Counted from the first letter of the stretch, positions 34,010-44,849 are shown. The stretch: DNA of 64,000 bases from Anastrepha obliqua (GCF_027943255.1 NC_072896.1:40884501-40948500), one strand, 5' to 3'. The notes: generated from the letters alone by a model not told the origin. Program-made: numbers and translations.

Positions 34010-35397
34010 CTTTTTGCTTGTTTATTAATCCGCTCTTACGACACGGCGAATTCAGAAGGCGTAATCTGTTTCCCTATCATTTTTGTGGTAACTCCAAAAA
34101 CCTGCTGTATTTAATTTCAATCCTTTATCACATTACCCCAAATCTATAGATTACATTCATAAAGTTCTGTCAAAACAAAAATATCAAGTTTAAACCGTGA
34201 ATTCCACTGTTAAATCATATTTTTCTTTCTAAGTTTCTCGCCATCACTGACTTAATATCAGCCGTTATTTTAAAGCTTAACAACTCAATTTTCATTTTAC
34301 CGTGTCATTTCCGTGTGCAATGATGCCTTTTTGAAAATTAAATGGAGCCCGCCTGAGAGAACGGAGCAAAGTCAAAACAAAAATCTGACAGATATCAAGA
34401 CACATTTATTAGAATGTGTAAATGTGGAGTTACTTTACTACAATGTTAATTGTGTACTATATCAATTGAGCTCGTTTGAGCATTGGACGGAACGGACTCA
34501 TTTTGACGAGGTTATAACTCGTTCGATCCCTAACAATTTCTTTAAAGGCCACTATTGTCGAGCTCATGAATTCTTTAAATTAATTTGATGACGATGATAT
34601 TTTTGTGTTCTTCATTCATGTTGTTCCTCGCCGCATAGTTCACACATATATTTTCCAAAATCCATTACTATTAACTACACTGCATGTAATTGTTATAATT
34701 TATGAATTTGCAATAATATATTGTCAAGATTATAACAGTGCACCCAAATTTTACGTGTTTAATGAAAATGATTTGGTCGGTAAATTCCATTTTGGTGGGT
34801 AAACTCTACAATTACCAATATAAACACGGTGATCAACATGAACATAAAAGGTAGCTTAATGTTTCCTTGCTCTCCTGCACATTGAAAGTAGAAAAACAGC
34901 GCCTCCAAAGCTGTGTACACTCAAAGCGAACTGAGTATCTAAGGTGGCGCCATTAAAAAACAATTACATTATTTTTCGTGATTTTGACAAGACTTACGTC
35001 AACTGTCCTCGCAATACAAAACAAACAAAAGTACATGTTGTAAAAATTCAGTGAGTGGCTTGGTAATATTGTGATTTGTGAGATTTAAACTAATCAAACT
35101 AATGAAAACAAAAAGCAAAGTGTTAAATTGTGAGAGCATTAATTAATATAAAGCCTCCAAGCTCAGTTTGTTTGTATTTTTATGCGGAAGATGCCGTGGC
35201 AAGAAAGTATGTGCATGTGTGAATAATTTCTTGTGTTTGGTTCTTTCCATAGCTTTCGCCTACTCTTGTTACTACTCTACGGCGAACTCGGAAGGTGCAA
35301 TTGAGTATTCAATCATTCTTGGTGTACACTATTATTATTTGATATTTTACGTACAATATCGTAGACTTTTAATAATGAAATGATGACGTAATCGATT
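34010..35397. other. Intergenic region between PP2A-A and CSN8 genes
   Basis: ORFs at 34313-34588 (91 codons) and 34605-34802 (65 codons) have no recognisable similarity. A segment at 34030-34075 resembles 35262-35312, and both encode TANSEG in one frame. A possible tiny spliced ORF starts at 35182 (MRKMPWQE), with a 46-bp intron. I do not support a gene confidently. Confidence 0.4.
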
Positions 35398-35405
35398 TAT
35401 CGATA
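35398..35405. promoter_or_regulatory. DRE (TATCGATA) upstream of the CSN8 transcription unit
   Basis: A perfect TATCGATA lies 169 bp before the ATG of the small upstream ORF and 873 bp before CSN8. It mirrors the DRE of the divergent PP2A-A gene. This position suggests one promoter for both the small ORF and CSN8. Confidence 0.6.
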
Positions 35406-35566
35406 TCTTTAGCAAATTTGCAATTAGGGTTTTCATATCGAGTTCAGGAAAAGGCCAAATAAATGATTTAACTTTCACAAGCGATTTGTTGAAGTTGAAA
35501 GTTGTGTATACCGAGTACACGAAGCAATTTTTAATTGAACAGGAGTTTCACAATTATACTTTAAAA

Positions 35567-35854
35567 ATGAATGCACACATGGTACAGAATGGACTGGATT
35601 TGATGGGTTTTCAAAGTGTCGGTAGTAAAGATATTAACGTTTTAAGATGCTTAAAATTGACTTTTGATGCCATCATTAATTTAAATAAACATTTTAGCAC
35701 CGTTGTAATCAACTTGAATATTATAATACTACCTTCATTTTTTCTTCTAGCTGACGTATTCTTTATAGGAATACTTCAACTTTCATCTGACGCTCAGATA
35801 GAAAAGCATCTAGGTTTGCTTTGTTTTGATTTCAAGGAACGTAATTTTAAATAG
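35567..35854 (+). CDS. Small spliced ORF upstream of CSN8, unknown function
   Basis: Exon 35567-35621 joins 35751-35854 across a GT-AG intron whose acceptor is a strong TTTTTTCTTCTAG. The result is 52 codons: MNAHMVQNGLDLMGFQSV, then ADVFFIGILQLSSDAQIEKH and LGLLCFDFKERNFK. The frame stays open upstream without an ATG to 35387 (INDLTFTSDLLKLKVVYTEY), after a possible acceptor GCAATTAG at 35427. The true start may therefore lie in an earlier exon or use a non-ATG codon. It ends 416 bp before the CSN8 ATG, with no obvious separate promoter between. I do not recognise the family. Confidence 0.45.
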   Translation: MNAHMVQNGLDLMGFQSVGSKDINVLRCLKLTFDAIINLNKHFSTVVINLNIIILPSFFLLADVFFIGILQLSSDAQIEKHLGLLCFDFKERNFK

Positions 35855-36270
35855 TGAATTAAATACTGTGAATTCGACAGACAGCTGCAATTACGTAAAT
35901 GTCGGAAAACTGACAGTTACAGTCGCTCAGACATATTGCCTAAAAATACTTTAATTAAGTTTATGTGGTATTCGGAGTTGTTACAAAAGGATAATATTTT
36001 GTATTTGATTCCCGGTTGCTCAATTGAAGCCAAATCTAAAAAATTGGGTTTGATATAGCTGCTGGTTTGTTTTTCCGGTTTGTATGGTAAAGCGTCCTAC
36101 TTCTTTGCTGCATGTAAATGTAGTTGTTGCTCTAGCGAAATCACCTGGTATAAATTCATGTTGGCCCAGCTGCAAATTTACCGAGTTCGGTATGAATACC
36201 CCTATTCGAATTTGTTTTTCTTTATTGCTAGTTCACCAGTTTTATAAATACAGTTTGTTTGTCCTTTGAG

Positions 36271-37375
36271 ATGCAGGAACGTAAATATAGTGATTTAATG
36301 CAGAAACTCGAATTGGAGGAGTTAAGTGTACGTATAATATGCATTAAAAATGAGTTTAATTAAAAATAAGATATCAAACAACCGGCGGTATTTCGTCATT
36401 GAAACAATTATTGCATTACAAGTAATAAGAAAGGTCTGGGTTATTCTATAGCCATTTGGAGGATACATGATTGGTATCAAGGAATAAGGGCTTTGCCAAA
36501 TAACAAAAATGGCTTTGGCGTCATTATAAAAGAAGTTGAGGGCTAACAAAACATTCCCTTTGCCGGAATCCGTTAGATAAAAGGCGTAATGTTCCAAAAG
36601 TCTTAGAATTTGACAGGAATTAATTACGGCAGAGAAAGATTTTATTGACGTTTTTTTCTGTTTCGTTTATAATTTGCTTGAAATAGTTTGTACGGTATTT
36701 AAATTATACCATTAAACATTTTAAGTTGTTTTGTTAACTCTAAAAAGTGTGTTCTTTACTCAACAGACAAGCATCGATGCGGAATCCTATGCGCAGCTGC
36801 TGGCAGCTTACCTTTATCAGGATAAACTGTAAGTGTTTCGTAAATTTGTTAATGCAAAAAATATTTATATTCATTTATAGATCCGATGCAAAATTTTTAT
36901 GGAAACGAATACCGCAAGCATTGAAGAAAGACAACAACGAATTGCAAAGGTTGAATATAGTCATGTGTACGCTTATAGTTAATAATTCTCACGAATTTTT
37001 CAAACAAATGGATTATCCGTGGTCGAGTAATATCAAGCAAATAATGAACGATCTTTTTGGTATTATTTTTTCAACTAATTTGAAGTTTATACGATTTCAT
37101 ACTCAATTATATTTTTAGAGCGAGTGCGACGAGATGTGCTGTCTTTAGTAGGTCAAGCTTATATATCCATTTTCGAGCAAGAGCTAATGCAAATGACTCA
37201 GTTATCAAAAGACGAATTGAGGCAAAGATGTCTGGCGCTGGACTGGAAATTCGAAAATGGAGACCAAAAAGCAGTCGTTATTCCTAAAAAGCCTGAACCT
37301 ACAGCAGAATTTAAAGCTAGTTCTGAAGATCTGCTTTTAAAATTAACAGATTTTGTTTCGTTCCTGGAAAATTAA
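36271..37375 (+). CDS. CSN8: COP9 signalosome complex subunit 8
   Basis: CSN8 is a PCI-type subunit of the COP9 signalosome, which removes NEDD8 from cullins. Exons are 36271-36327, 36767-36828, 36881-37059 and 37119-37375, all with GT-AG introns and phases that join correctly. They give 184 residues, the usual size for insect CSN8. It starts MQERKYSDLMQKLELEELS. Family blocks follow: SYAQLLAAYLYQDKLSDAKF, LWKRIPQAL, DYPWSSNIKQIMNDLFERVR and LLLKLTDFVSFLEN at the C-terminus. The first intron (439 bp) contains a 91-codon minus-strand ORF that I do not recognise. The frame is intact. Identification rests on conserved order and the recalled fly C-terminus. Confidence 0.92.
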
Positions 37376-38450
37376 ATATATTTTAATTGCATTGAATATT
37401 ACTGGTATTTGCATATTATACGGATCGTAGCCTGACGCTGTGCAAATTGCAAAATGAATATCGGCTCCTTATTTGGTAGCTCAATTTTCAGGGTTTCTTT
37501 ACCATTTTAGAGTAGATTGTAAAAGCATTTAATAACATTGGAACTAAATTTTGGTTCAGAAACTTCAACCCCATTAAAGTAAGTGGAGTCTATTTGCACA
37601 CACTTTTGGGGAAAAAAATCAGTTAAGCGGCTTCGGAGACTAGTCCGGATATATAGACAGACAACAAATTTAAAAACGGTAGTTTAGGTTATTTTTACAT
37701 ATGAGTATAACTTCATCTTAGTGAGTAACGTGATTTGTGCATGAAGTTTTTTCGCGTTCTCAGAAGCAGTAGTTGTCTTTCTGTCCAATTTGATTGCTTA
37801 AGTTTATTTGTAGTTACGAATGTTAACATTTTAACACATCAAGATATGCTACTAACATTTTAAAGTATATTTGGAAATTATTTATCGTATCTAAAGAATT
37901 TTGTAAATTATTGAAAGTGGTTTTCCGAAATTTATTATTGTTGCAATTCGTTCGATTCCTTTGCTTAAAACCTCATAACTGCGAAAATATAACTTTTTTT
38001 CCGAAAATGCATTATTAAACCTACTTTACATTTGATTTTTCTAGTCTTTTAAATACCATGTTTAGTTGAATTTCATCGATATAAACAAATTCATGGGTAG
38101 TTGCTTGGTATGTGTAAACAATATCAATTTGTAAAAAAAAATTTAGTTCTTTAAGTAAAGAGTTAAATCATAGATGTGGGGTAGGGGATATCAATCAGGT
38201 ATAGTAATGCAATTATACCTTATGTAATCTCCACAAGGTCTAACTTGATTTAGTTCTTTTTTGGGACTAAATGCAATAATTGTTAATAATTAATGCGTGC
38301 AATCACTACGACCTTAAGTAATTAGTGCCCATTTGATTTTTACTATAAAATACGACCTTTTGTGTGTATGTCCGTGTAGTTGTTTGCACTAACCGTGTTA
38401 TTTTGTTGGCGAAGTGTGACATACATTTACAAGAAGCACAAGTGTGACTA
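37376..38450. other. AT-rich DNA downstream of CSN8
   Basis: Nothing supported beyond the likely short 3' UTR of CSN8. Confidence 0.4.
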
Positions 38451-38462
38451 TTTCTAAGAATA

Positions 38463-38580
38463 CACACACGGACAAAATTATTCACACAGCAACTAATTTT
38501 TCATTCAATAAGCTGCATCTTGAGAAAATATTAATGTAATTAAAATTGTTATTCTAAGAAAAATCCACATATTTAATGTA
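38463..38580 (+). repeat. Tc1-type terminus
   Basis: GGACAAAATTATTCACACAG recurs as GGACAAAATTATTCACACGA at 39364 in the same orientation. The sequence resembles Tc1-family inverted-repeat ends. Only the terminus and about 100 bp remain before the TTAA-type element at 38585. Confidence 0.5.
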
Positions 38581-38584
38581 TTAG

Positions 38585-39340
38585 GGGTTAGGGTAGCCAG
38601 AGGTCCGAAAAAATTATGATTTTCAATAACATTTTTTGCTAGTTAATTGCTTTATTTTACAAAAATAAAAACATAGCATTAATAAATCACGTTTCGACTT
38701 GACTTTAGCAAGATTTAAAAAAACAACTAATAATTGTAAAAGTTATCGCTGTTGGTGTGGACCTCGTTGATCAAAGCAAATTAACAATATGGCGGCCTCA
38801 GGAAAAAAATGTCAGATTTTCGAGAAAAAACCGACAATTAATTGTTAAAAAAAATCAAAATTTTTGAAAAAAAATCCTTCGATCAGGCACGAGTATTTTA
38901 TGTTTTGCAAAAGCAGTTTATATTGAAGTCTACCAAGCGGTTTTTAAGTCACAGTGATCACCAGTTCAGAAAACATAGTTTTGAGAAAACCGCATTTAAA
39001 GTTTTGATATCGATTTATGTAGAGTTAGAGAATGCGAATTATCTAACTACTTACATTCCTGGGCCATAGGATTTGATGTTGCCTACGTAGCATTCTACCT
39101 TCTCGAGTGTTATCGTTAGCGCGCTTATCTGCCACTTTCATATGAGTGTGCTGCTAGCTACTTGCTCTCGAACGCTTCGGAGCGCCCGATCACCATTTGT
39201 TAATTGTTGAATAACTTGAAAAGTATTTGTCGGATTCACTTCAAATTCTCACACAATATTTTTAAGATATTATACTTTAAGAAAATTCAAAACAATAAAT
39301 TTCCCTTATTTAAAATTAACATAATCTTAACAAAACTTTG
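38585..39340. mobile_element. TTAA-family element, diverged copy
   Basis: The left end GGGGTTAGGGTAGCCAGAGG resembles the end at 29106 (GGAGTTACGGGTAGTCAG). The core appears as TTTTGAGAAAACCGCATTTA at about 38977-39003. The segment 39190-39300 matches the reverse complement of 29150-29260. Boundaries are approximate because the target TTAA is mutated to TTAG on the left. Confidence 0.55.
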
Positions 39341-39360
39341 CTCCATGAAAGAAAAATTTT

Positions 39361-40468
39361 TAAGGGACAAAATTATTCACACGAACTATGAATTTTAAAT
39401 TTTAACTGATTTCATTTTTCTAGCAAAGCAACCATCGAATAAGTTGTTGTTATTAGGTCATTTCAAGTCTTGCTTTCGCGGTATTAGTACTTTATGGGTT
39501 GGAAACAAGCAGGCACAACTGAAGCTAAAAGAAAAATATCTTTGCATATGCATAATGAGGCAAATCATCTGCAGAAATTGGTTAAACGGTGAATTAAACT
39601 CGTTTTATTATTTATAGCACAATAGAGGGTTTTAAAGGGGAAACAAATACAGTAGGTTCTGTTTTTATGCGGCTTTTTTTTATGCGGTTTTGAAATAGTG
39701 CGGTTTTTTTTTAAATTACAAAATGCATGTCGACCTATCGGGAATTGTACATATAAACAAGATTCTAAACCAGCTAAGCAAAAACTCATCACAGATTACA
39801 TCAGAAATGCTAACCCTACAAGTATGGAAGATATATAAAGATATAATTTTCAAAGATACAATATTTTGTTTAAGCGATTTTATTTAATTATTTCAGATTC
39901 ATGCGGTCTATGGAACGTATCTATAGTAATAATATGGGACTAGTGCCCTTTTTTATGCGATTATTTCAGATTTATGCGGTTTTAGCATTTGAAACGTATC
40001 TATAGTTTTACTATAGAACTAGTAGCTTTTTTTATGCTGTTTCTTTTTTATGCTGTTTCTTGCGGAACGTATCTACCGCATAAAAACAGAACCTACTGTA
40101 TTAATACTGGAAGGCGTCGCAAACTGACCTCGGTGATGAACACCATATTACAAGAGAAATAAAATAGAATCACATTAACGCAAGTGGTAGTATAAGTTCA
40201 TGAAGAGATTAATAAAGAAGTTCGCAGGGCCTTGAAACGTGCCGGGTATAGCTCGCGAATGGCTGGAAGGAAACCACTCGTCAGCAAATTCAATAAAAAT
40301 AACAAGGTAGATATCATAAAGGAATATAGAAATAAGCCACTTGATTTCTGGTATAACGTTATTTTTTGCGATGAGCGTTAGTTCGACATTTTTAAATCGG
40401 ATGGAAGGACTCAAGTTTGGAGGAACGAAATACGGAATTCGAGAACAGCAATACAGTAAGTAGAGTGC
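39361..40468 (+). pseudogene. Tc1-like transposon remnant
   Basis: Starting near GGACAAAATTATTCACACGA, the frames give GWKQAGTTEAKRKISL early. After a MITE insertion (39650-40098) they give LKRAGYSSRMAGRKPLVSKF and FWYNVIFCDER, then a stop and FDIFKSDGRTQVWRNE. The FxDE block with FxxFxSDGR is the first catalytic region of Tc1-family transposases. No right terminus is seen, and stops make it non-functional. Confidence 0.75.
39650..40098. mobile_element. Pogo-like MITE, 449 bp
   Basis: TA flanks both ends (39648-39649 and 40099-40100). Perfect 23-bp inverted repeats begin CAGTAGGTTCTGTTTTTATG. The interior repeats TTATGCGG and GAACGTATCTA several times on one strand. CAGTA ends with a TA duplication fit the pogo/Tigger branch. 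It sits inside the Tc1 remnant and so is younger than it. Confidence 0.8.
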
Positions 40469-40771
40469 TTTTTTAAAAGCTAAGAATTCGATTTGTCGCC
40501 AAGTGCGGCCTGCTCTTAGCGCTTCTGCTTCTACTAGTGTTAGATATTCGACACCGAATGTCGGCTGCAGAGCCGCCATTTTTGTTGATGTCGCTTCCGA
40601 GATGGCAGAGCTCATCTACTACCTCCTCTTTTAGTTTAGTGTCGTTTATCTGAAAGGTTTGTTAAGGGTCCTTAACTATACTAAATTTCTTAAGATGCTA
40701 GAAATTTTGCTATTAAGTTAAGAAATATTAATTTCATTAATATTAAGTCTTTTACAGACTAATTACATAAT

Positions 40772-41061
40772 ATATTATATATATTATATACAATTGGCGC
40801 GTACACCCTTTTTGGCTGTTTGGTCGAGCTCCTCCTCCTATTTGTGGTGTGACACCGACTCCGAACGGCAGATATTTTTATGAGGAGCTTTTTCATGACA
40901 GAAATACACTCGGAGGCTTGCCATTGCCTGCCGAGGGGCGACCGCTATTAGAAAACACTTTTTCTTAATTTTGGTGTTTCACCGAGATTCGAACCTACGT
41001 TCTCTCTGTGAATTCCGAATGGTAATCACGCACCAACCCATTCGGCTACGGCGGCTGCCAT
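40772..41061 (-). repeat. SINE-1 copy with 10-bp duplication
   Basis: ATTACATAAT flanks it at 40762-40771 and 41062-41071. On the plus strand the copy reads from (TA)n and GGCGCGTACACCCTTTTTGG to CATTCGGCTACGGCGGC. Both Pol III boxes are intact on the minus strand (GGTTCGAATC, TAGCCGAATGG). A 3' (TA)n tail and staggered duplication show LINE-type retroposition. Confidence 0.9.
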
Positions 41062-41255
41062 ATTACATAATCGCAAGCTTAAAAAAAATAGTTGAAAGAA
41101 AACGCGAAATATTTCAATAAACGATCAATTAACGATTCTCAGAACAAAAACTGAAATAAAAACTCGTTTAAAAGTGTAAAATTTACTAAAATAGTAAAAA
41201 AGAGTATTCATTTATTGCTAACTGAAAAAAAGTAAATTAAAATACATAAAATAAT

Positions 41256-41391
41256 GTCATTCCCCCGGCACCGGTTCTACGTTAACGGAACGACCCGGAT
41301 TTACTCTATTTTCGGTGAAGGATGTCACTCCAGCAGCACTCCCCATACATGTATGGGGAATGTTTTTGCTGCTAAAACAACAACATCCACA
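41256..41391 (+). repeat. SINE-2 copy with 12-bp duplication
   Basis: ACATAAAATAAT flanks it at 41244-41255 and 41392-41403. The plus strand runs from CCGGCACCGGTTCTACGTTA through the palindrome ATTCCCCATACATGTATGGG-like block to GCTGCTAAAACAACAACA. A truncated minus copy (TTGTTGTTGTCATTGTTGTA, then GCAGCATAAACATT) lies at about 41478-41520. Confidence 0.85.
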
Positions 41392-41850
41392 ACATAAAAT
41401 AATACATTTTTGTTTTTACGAATATGTTTGTTTAATTATAGGAATAATTTTTTTTTGTTTTTGTAAAAATTCGAATCTTTTGTTGTTGTCATTGTTGTAG
41501 CAGCATAAACATTCTCCATAAAATGTATTTTTGCTTTGATGACTGTTTGGTTGAGTGGATAATAATTTTGAAGTGCCAATTTAAAAAATTAAGGGATTTA
41601 GCAATCAAAGGGAGATAGTTGATAGATATAAATTTACGTTTTGCGCTTTTACCGGTTAGTACCTGTGAACATGTGTGACAAATACATTTAACCTCCGTTG
41701 CTCACCTTTTTCGAAATCAATTTTCGTCCTGTTCGAAGATCCTTTTTAAAAGGTCCATAAATATAATATATAGAAAATTAAATTTTAGGAAGCTATCTGG
41801 AAGCTTAAGTCGTTATCTAAAGGGTTTTCCAATAAGAGGTGTTATTTAAA

Positions 41851-42087
41851 TATAACGGGTGGCGCAAAATTAATCGGGTGGCGCAAAATTAACCATTCAA
41901 CTTTTTACTAAAAAAAAATTATTTTGAATGACGGAAATCTTTATTTTGACCCTTACGTGCTCCATTGCTTGTCTGTTTGTATGCTCAGCTGTCTAGCTCA
42001 CAAGTGTCAAATATGATTGCCGTAGGACGATATTTGCAAATATTATAAATCTTTCCATAATTGATTAATTTTGCGCCACCTGTTATA
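41851..42087. mobile_element. 237-bp MITE with 25-bp inverted ends
   Basis: The ends read TATAACGGGTGGCGCAAAAT plus TAATC, and reverse-complemented TATAACAGGTGGCGCAAAAT plus TAATC. There is one mismatch. The 5' end carries an extra tandem GGGTGGCGCAAAATTAA. It interrupts the transposon whose C-terminus follows at 42088. Confidence 0.8.
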
Positions 42088-42498
42088 AAAGGCTATCGAG
42101 AGATGAATAACGATTTTTTATGGCCGGAATTGGATGGTATTGATCTGGACAACGTTTATTTTCAATAAGACGGAGCTACGTGCCACACAATCAACGAAAC
42201 CATTGATCTTTTACGGGAAACGTTTCCGGACCGTGTTATCTCTCGAAGAGGGGATCACAATTGGCCACCGAGATCTTGTGATTTAACACCTTGTGACTTT
42301 TTTCTTTGGGGCCACGTGAAAGAGAAGGTCCACGCCAACAGCCCAGGGTCAATTCGAGACCTCAAAAACGGAATTCGTGAGGCTATCGAGGACATAGGGC
42401 AGCCACTTTTCAATTCGGTTATGGAAAATTTCATGACAAGGATAATGTCATGTAAGCGTGGTCGCCTGAAAAAATGGACAATTGCCATAATTTTTTAA
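42088..42498 (+). pseudogene. DUF4817-type transposase C-terminal half
   Basis: Frames read YFQ, stop, DGATCHTINETIDLLRE (second catalytic Asp), then GDHNWPPRSCDLTPCDFFLW (third catalytic residue). GHVKEKVHANSPGSIRDLK and a C-terminus ending IAIIF follow. This is the C-terminal half of the transposase type whose N-terminus is at 4387-4716. The N-terminal and first-Asp regions are missing. Confidence 0.8.
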
Positions 42499-42589
42499 AA
42501 ATATGTTTTAGAACTTTTATTCAAATGAGGCATATATGACACTGAAGGGTAACTCTCGAAGAAAACATTTTGGTGTTTTTATTTTTAAA

Positions 42590-43139
42590 AATGTTATTAT
42601 TTATTGTTGATATCACCCCTCCCCCGAAACGCCGTGTTTTAGAAGAGGCTTTTGGTGACCACGGTAGCGCATGAGCAGCTCAACTGAAATCAAAAAAATT
42701 AAATGATTATTGTAAAAAAATTTTTTTTAGTGAATCTGAACGGTTTATTTACCCAAAAAAAATTTTCTCGATATGAAAACCGCTTTGCACCAAAAAAACG
42801 ATTTTGAGGGGTTGTAAAATTAAAAAAAAAAATTAATTCCAATAATTAAAATAAAAAGTTTATGCAAATCGGTCAAATAGTTTGTGATAAATAATGATCA
42901 CCGCGACGGTAATTTTCAAAAAACACGACTTCGAGATAATAGCGTCTAAAGTTTTGCGTGCACTTCATTTAAGCCTCGTTCCAAGAAAGGTCGCGCGGTT
43001 CCACGGTCTGTATCTTTCGTTCTGGTGCTCCGAACTTTATGATTTTTTGAATGTATATTTTTAAGATGATGTACTTCTAGAATATGCCATAAAAATTTTT
43101 TCGATTTTTTAGTCCAACACAAGGTAGGTATATAACCCC
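42590..43139. mobile_element. TTAA-family element, right part
   Basis: The right end is AGGTATATAACCCC followed by TTAA (43140-43143). Reverse-complemented, this is TTAAGGGGTTATATACCT, like the ends at 29106 and 38585. A diverged core CTTCGAGATAATAGCGTCTA lies at about 42927-42950, roughly 190 bp from that end. No left end is found, so the start is approximate. Confidence 0.5.
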
Positions 43140-43265
43140 TTAAGTGAGTAAATTCATGTATAATTTTTGATAAACGATTGCTCGGTTTTCTTTTTCTTTT
43201 TTTATATATTTTTCGGTAATGTTTGATGACTGCACTTGTTGAAACTGCCAATATGGAAGTATGTA

Positions 43266-43550
43266 TTACATATGTAATATGGGTTGGTGGTTGACTACCA
43301 TTCGGAATTCACAGAGAACGTAGGTTCGAATCTCGGTGAAAGACCAAAATGTTTTTTAATATCGGTTTCCACTCGGCAGACAATGGCAAACCTCCATGAA
43401 AAAGCTGCTCATAAAAAAATATCGGCCTTCGGAGTCGACTTGAAACTGTAGGTCCCTTAATTTGTAGAACAACATCAAGACACACGCCACAAATAGGAGG
43501 AGGAGCTCGGCCAAACACATGAAAGGGTGTACGCGCCATATATACGTATA
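43266..43550 (+). repeat. SINE-1 copy, 5'-truncated
   Basis: The head begins inside the tRNA-like region (GGGTTGGTGGTTGACTACCA). The B box GGTTCGAATC is intact, and the body runs to GGCCAAACACATGAAAGGGT and GTACGCGCC. A small deletion removes part of the GGCAAACCTCCGAGTG block. Confidence 0.85.
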
Positions 43551-43879
43551 TACATATGTACATACTCGTATTTGATTTCATACACAGCCTTTAAGAATAG
43601 ATATGTTTTTAGCAAATATCTTAAGATTGATTCTATCTGCTTTTACTCCTCGGAACATATTTGAATTTTAATATACATATAACGTTTCGTTCTTGCTGCC
43701 CTTCGATACTTATTTATGCAAACAAATTAAATGTGATATTAACAGAGTACTGCCTAGTATCAAACTAAATTGTTCTAAGTTTTTATTTTGATTTATTAAT
43801 ATTCTACATATTCATAAACTACTTATATATATATTTAATAATTTTTTATCTGGAGTGTGGCCAACGGCCGTAATATTTC

Positions 43880-44110
43880 ATGTTAATATAATCATGTTGT
43901 AAAATCATTTCTCTATTTTCTCGTAAAATGTAACTTTTAGCTTCGGCCCAGTTGATACCACAGTACGGTTCTGCGCCGTGAAAATCTACTTCCGATCCCG
44001 CCAAAGCGAGTTCATCAGCAATGTCATTATCTTTTATTCCAGAGTGACTCGGAATCCAGCAAAGTACAATTTTGCTTAGTGCACTAAGTGCTGCCTGCGG
44101 GCAATATAAC
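43880..44110 (-). pseudogene. LINE RNase H C-terminal fragment
   Basis: One minus-strand frame reads LSALSKIVLCWIPSHSGIKD, then NDIADELALAGSEVDFHGAE. This is the last RNase H block (WIPSHxGIxxNDxADELA) of I/LOA-like LINEs. There is no stop within about 65 codons, so this fragment is relatively well preserved. Confidence 0.7.
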
Positions 44111-44237
44111 TCAAAGTTAATATCCTGACTTAATTTAAACTAAATCACAACCCAGGAAATTGTGAACTGTTGGAAAAACCCTTAAATCATTTTGAAAGAA
44201 TTTTTCTGATAAAGCTTTCTCAAACCCTTTTTTGGTG

Positions 44238-44520
44238 CTAGGGATGCCAACATTTGCAGAAGAATTTGATCCCGGAATTCCGGGATCTTTAAAAGTAAAC
44301 CCGGGATTAATACTAGCTAATTCCAGGATTCCCGGGAGTTGAAAATTACCAGGATCCCGGGATTGGTATCGCTATTTGATACCTATTTCGTAATATTTCA
44401 TTTGCTTTTAATTGAAAATATTATCATATAGTCATGTTCTAAAATCATGTTTCCATTTTATTAGAAAATGTACCTAAAATCCGGGACCGTATTTTGACCA
44501 GTAGTGCTGGCAAAAATAAG
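44238..44520. repeat. CCCGGGAT-rich palindromic cluster, possible hAT remnant
   Basis: GGATCCCGGG-type and CCCGGGAT words occur at least five times between 44270 and 44365 and again near 44480. TAGGGATGCCAAC at the left and CAGTAGTGCTGGCA at the right each resemble hAT termini. They are not clean inverted partners, so the class is uncertain. Confidence 0.4.
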
Positions 44521-44849
44521 TATAACTGTAATCATTATTCTCTTAACACTGACTATTGTATCGGAATGTGAAAAATCGGCTAAGTAGCTTTGATGTGGGC
44601 ATATAAACAGTATTTTCTAAGGCTTGTAGCTGAATTCCGTAAAGATAAGTAGGTTAATTGTTTTTTTTTTAATTAACAAGTGAATTGAAAAATTAATTGA
44701 TTAACGTTGTTGGGCGAGAAGTTTGTATTTAATAAAAGTTAAATACGGATGTGTAGGTACATGTTAAATGCAGCAATAAAAATTATGAAATAAATAATTA
44801 AATACAATTCTAAAGACTATAATGTACTTAAATTTTAAATAATTGATGA

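Noticed and set aside
36322..36597. 91-codon minus-strand ORF in CSN8 intron 1 as a nested gene
   Set aside because: It has no similarity I recognise and no splice or promoter signals. It stays an unexplained ORF.
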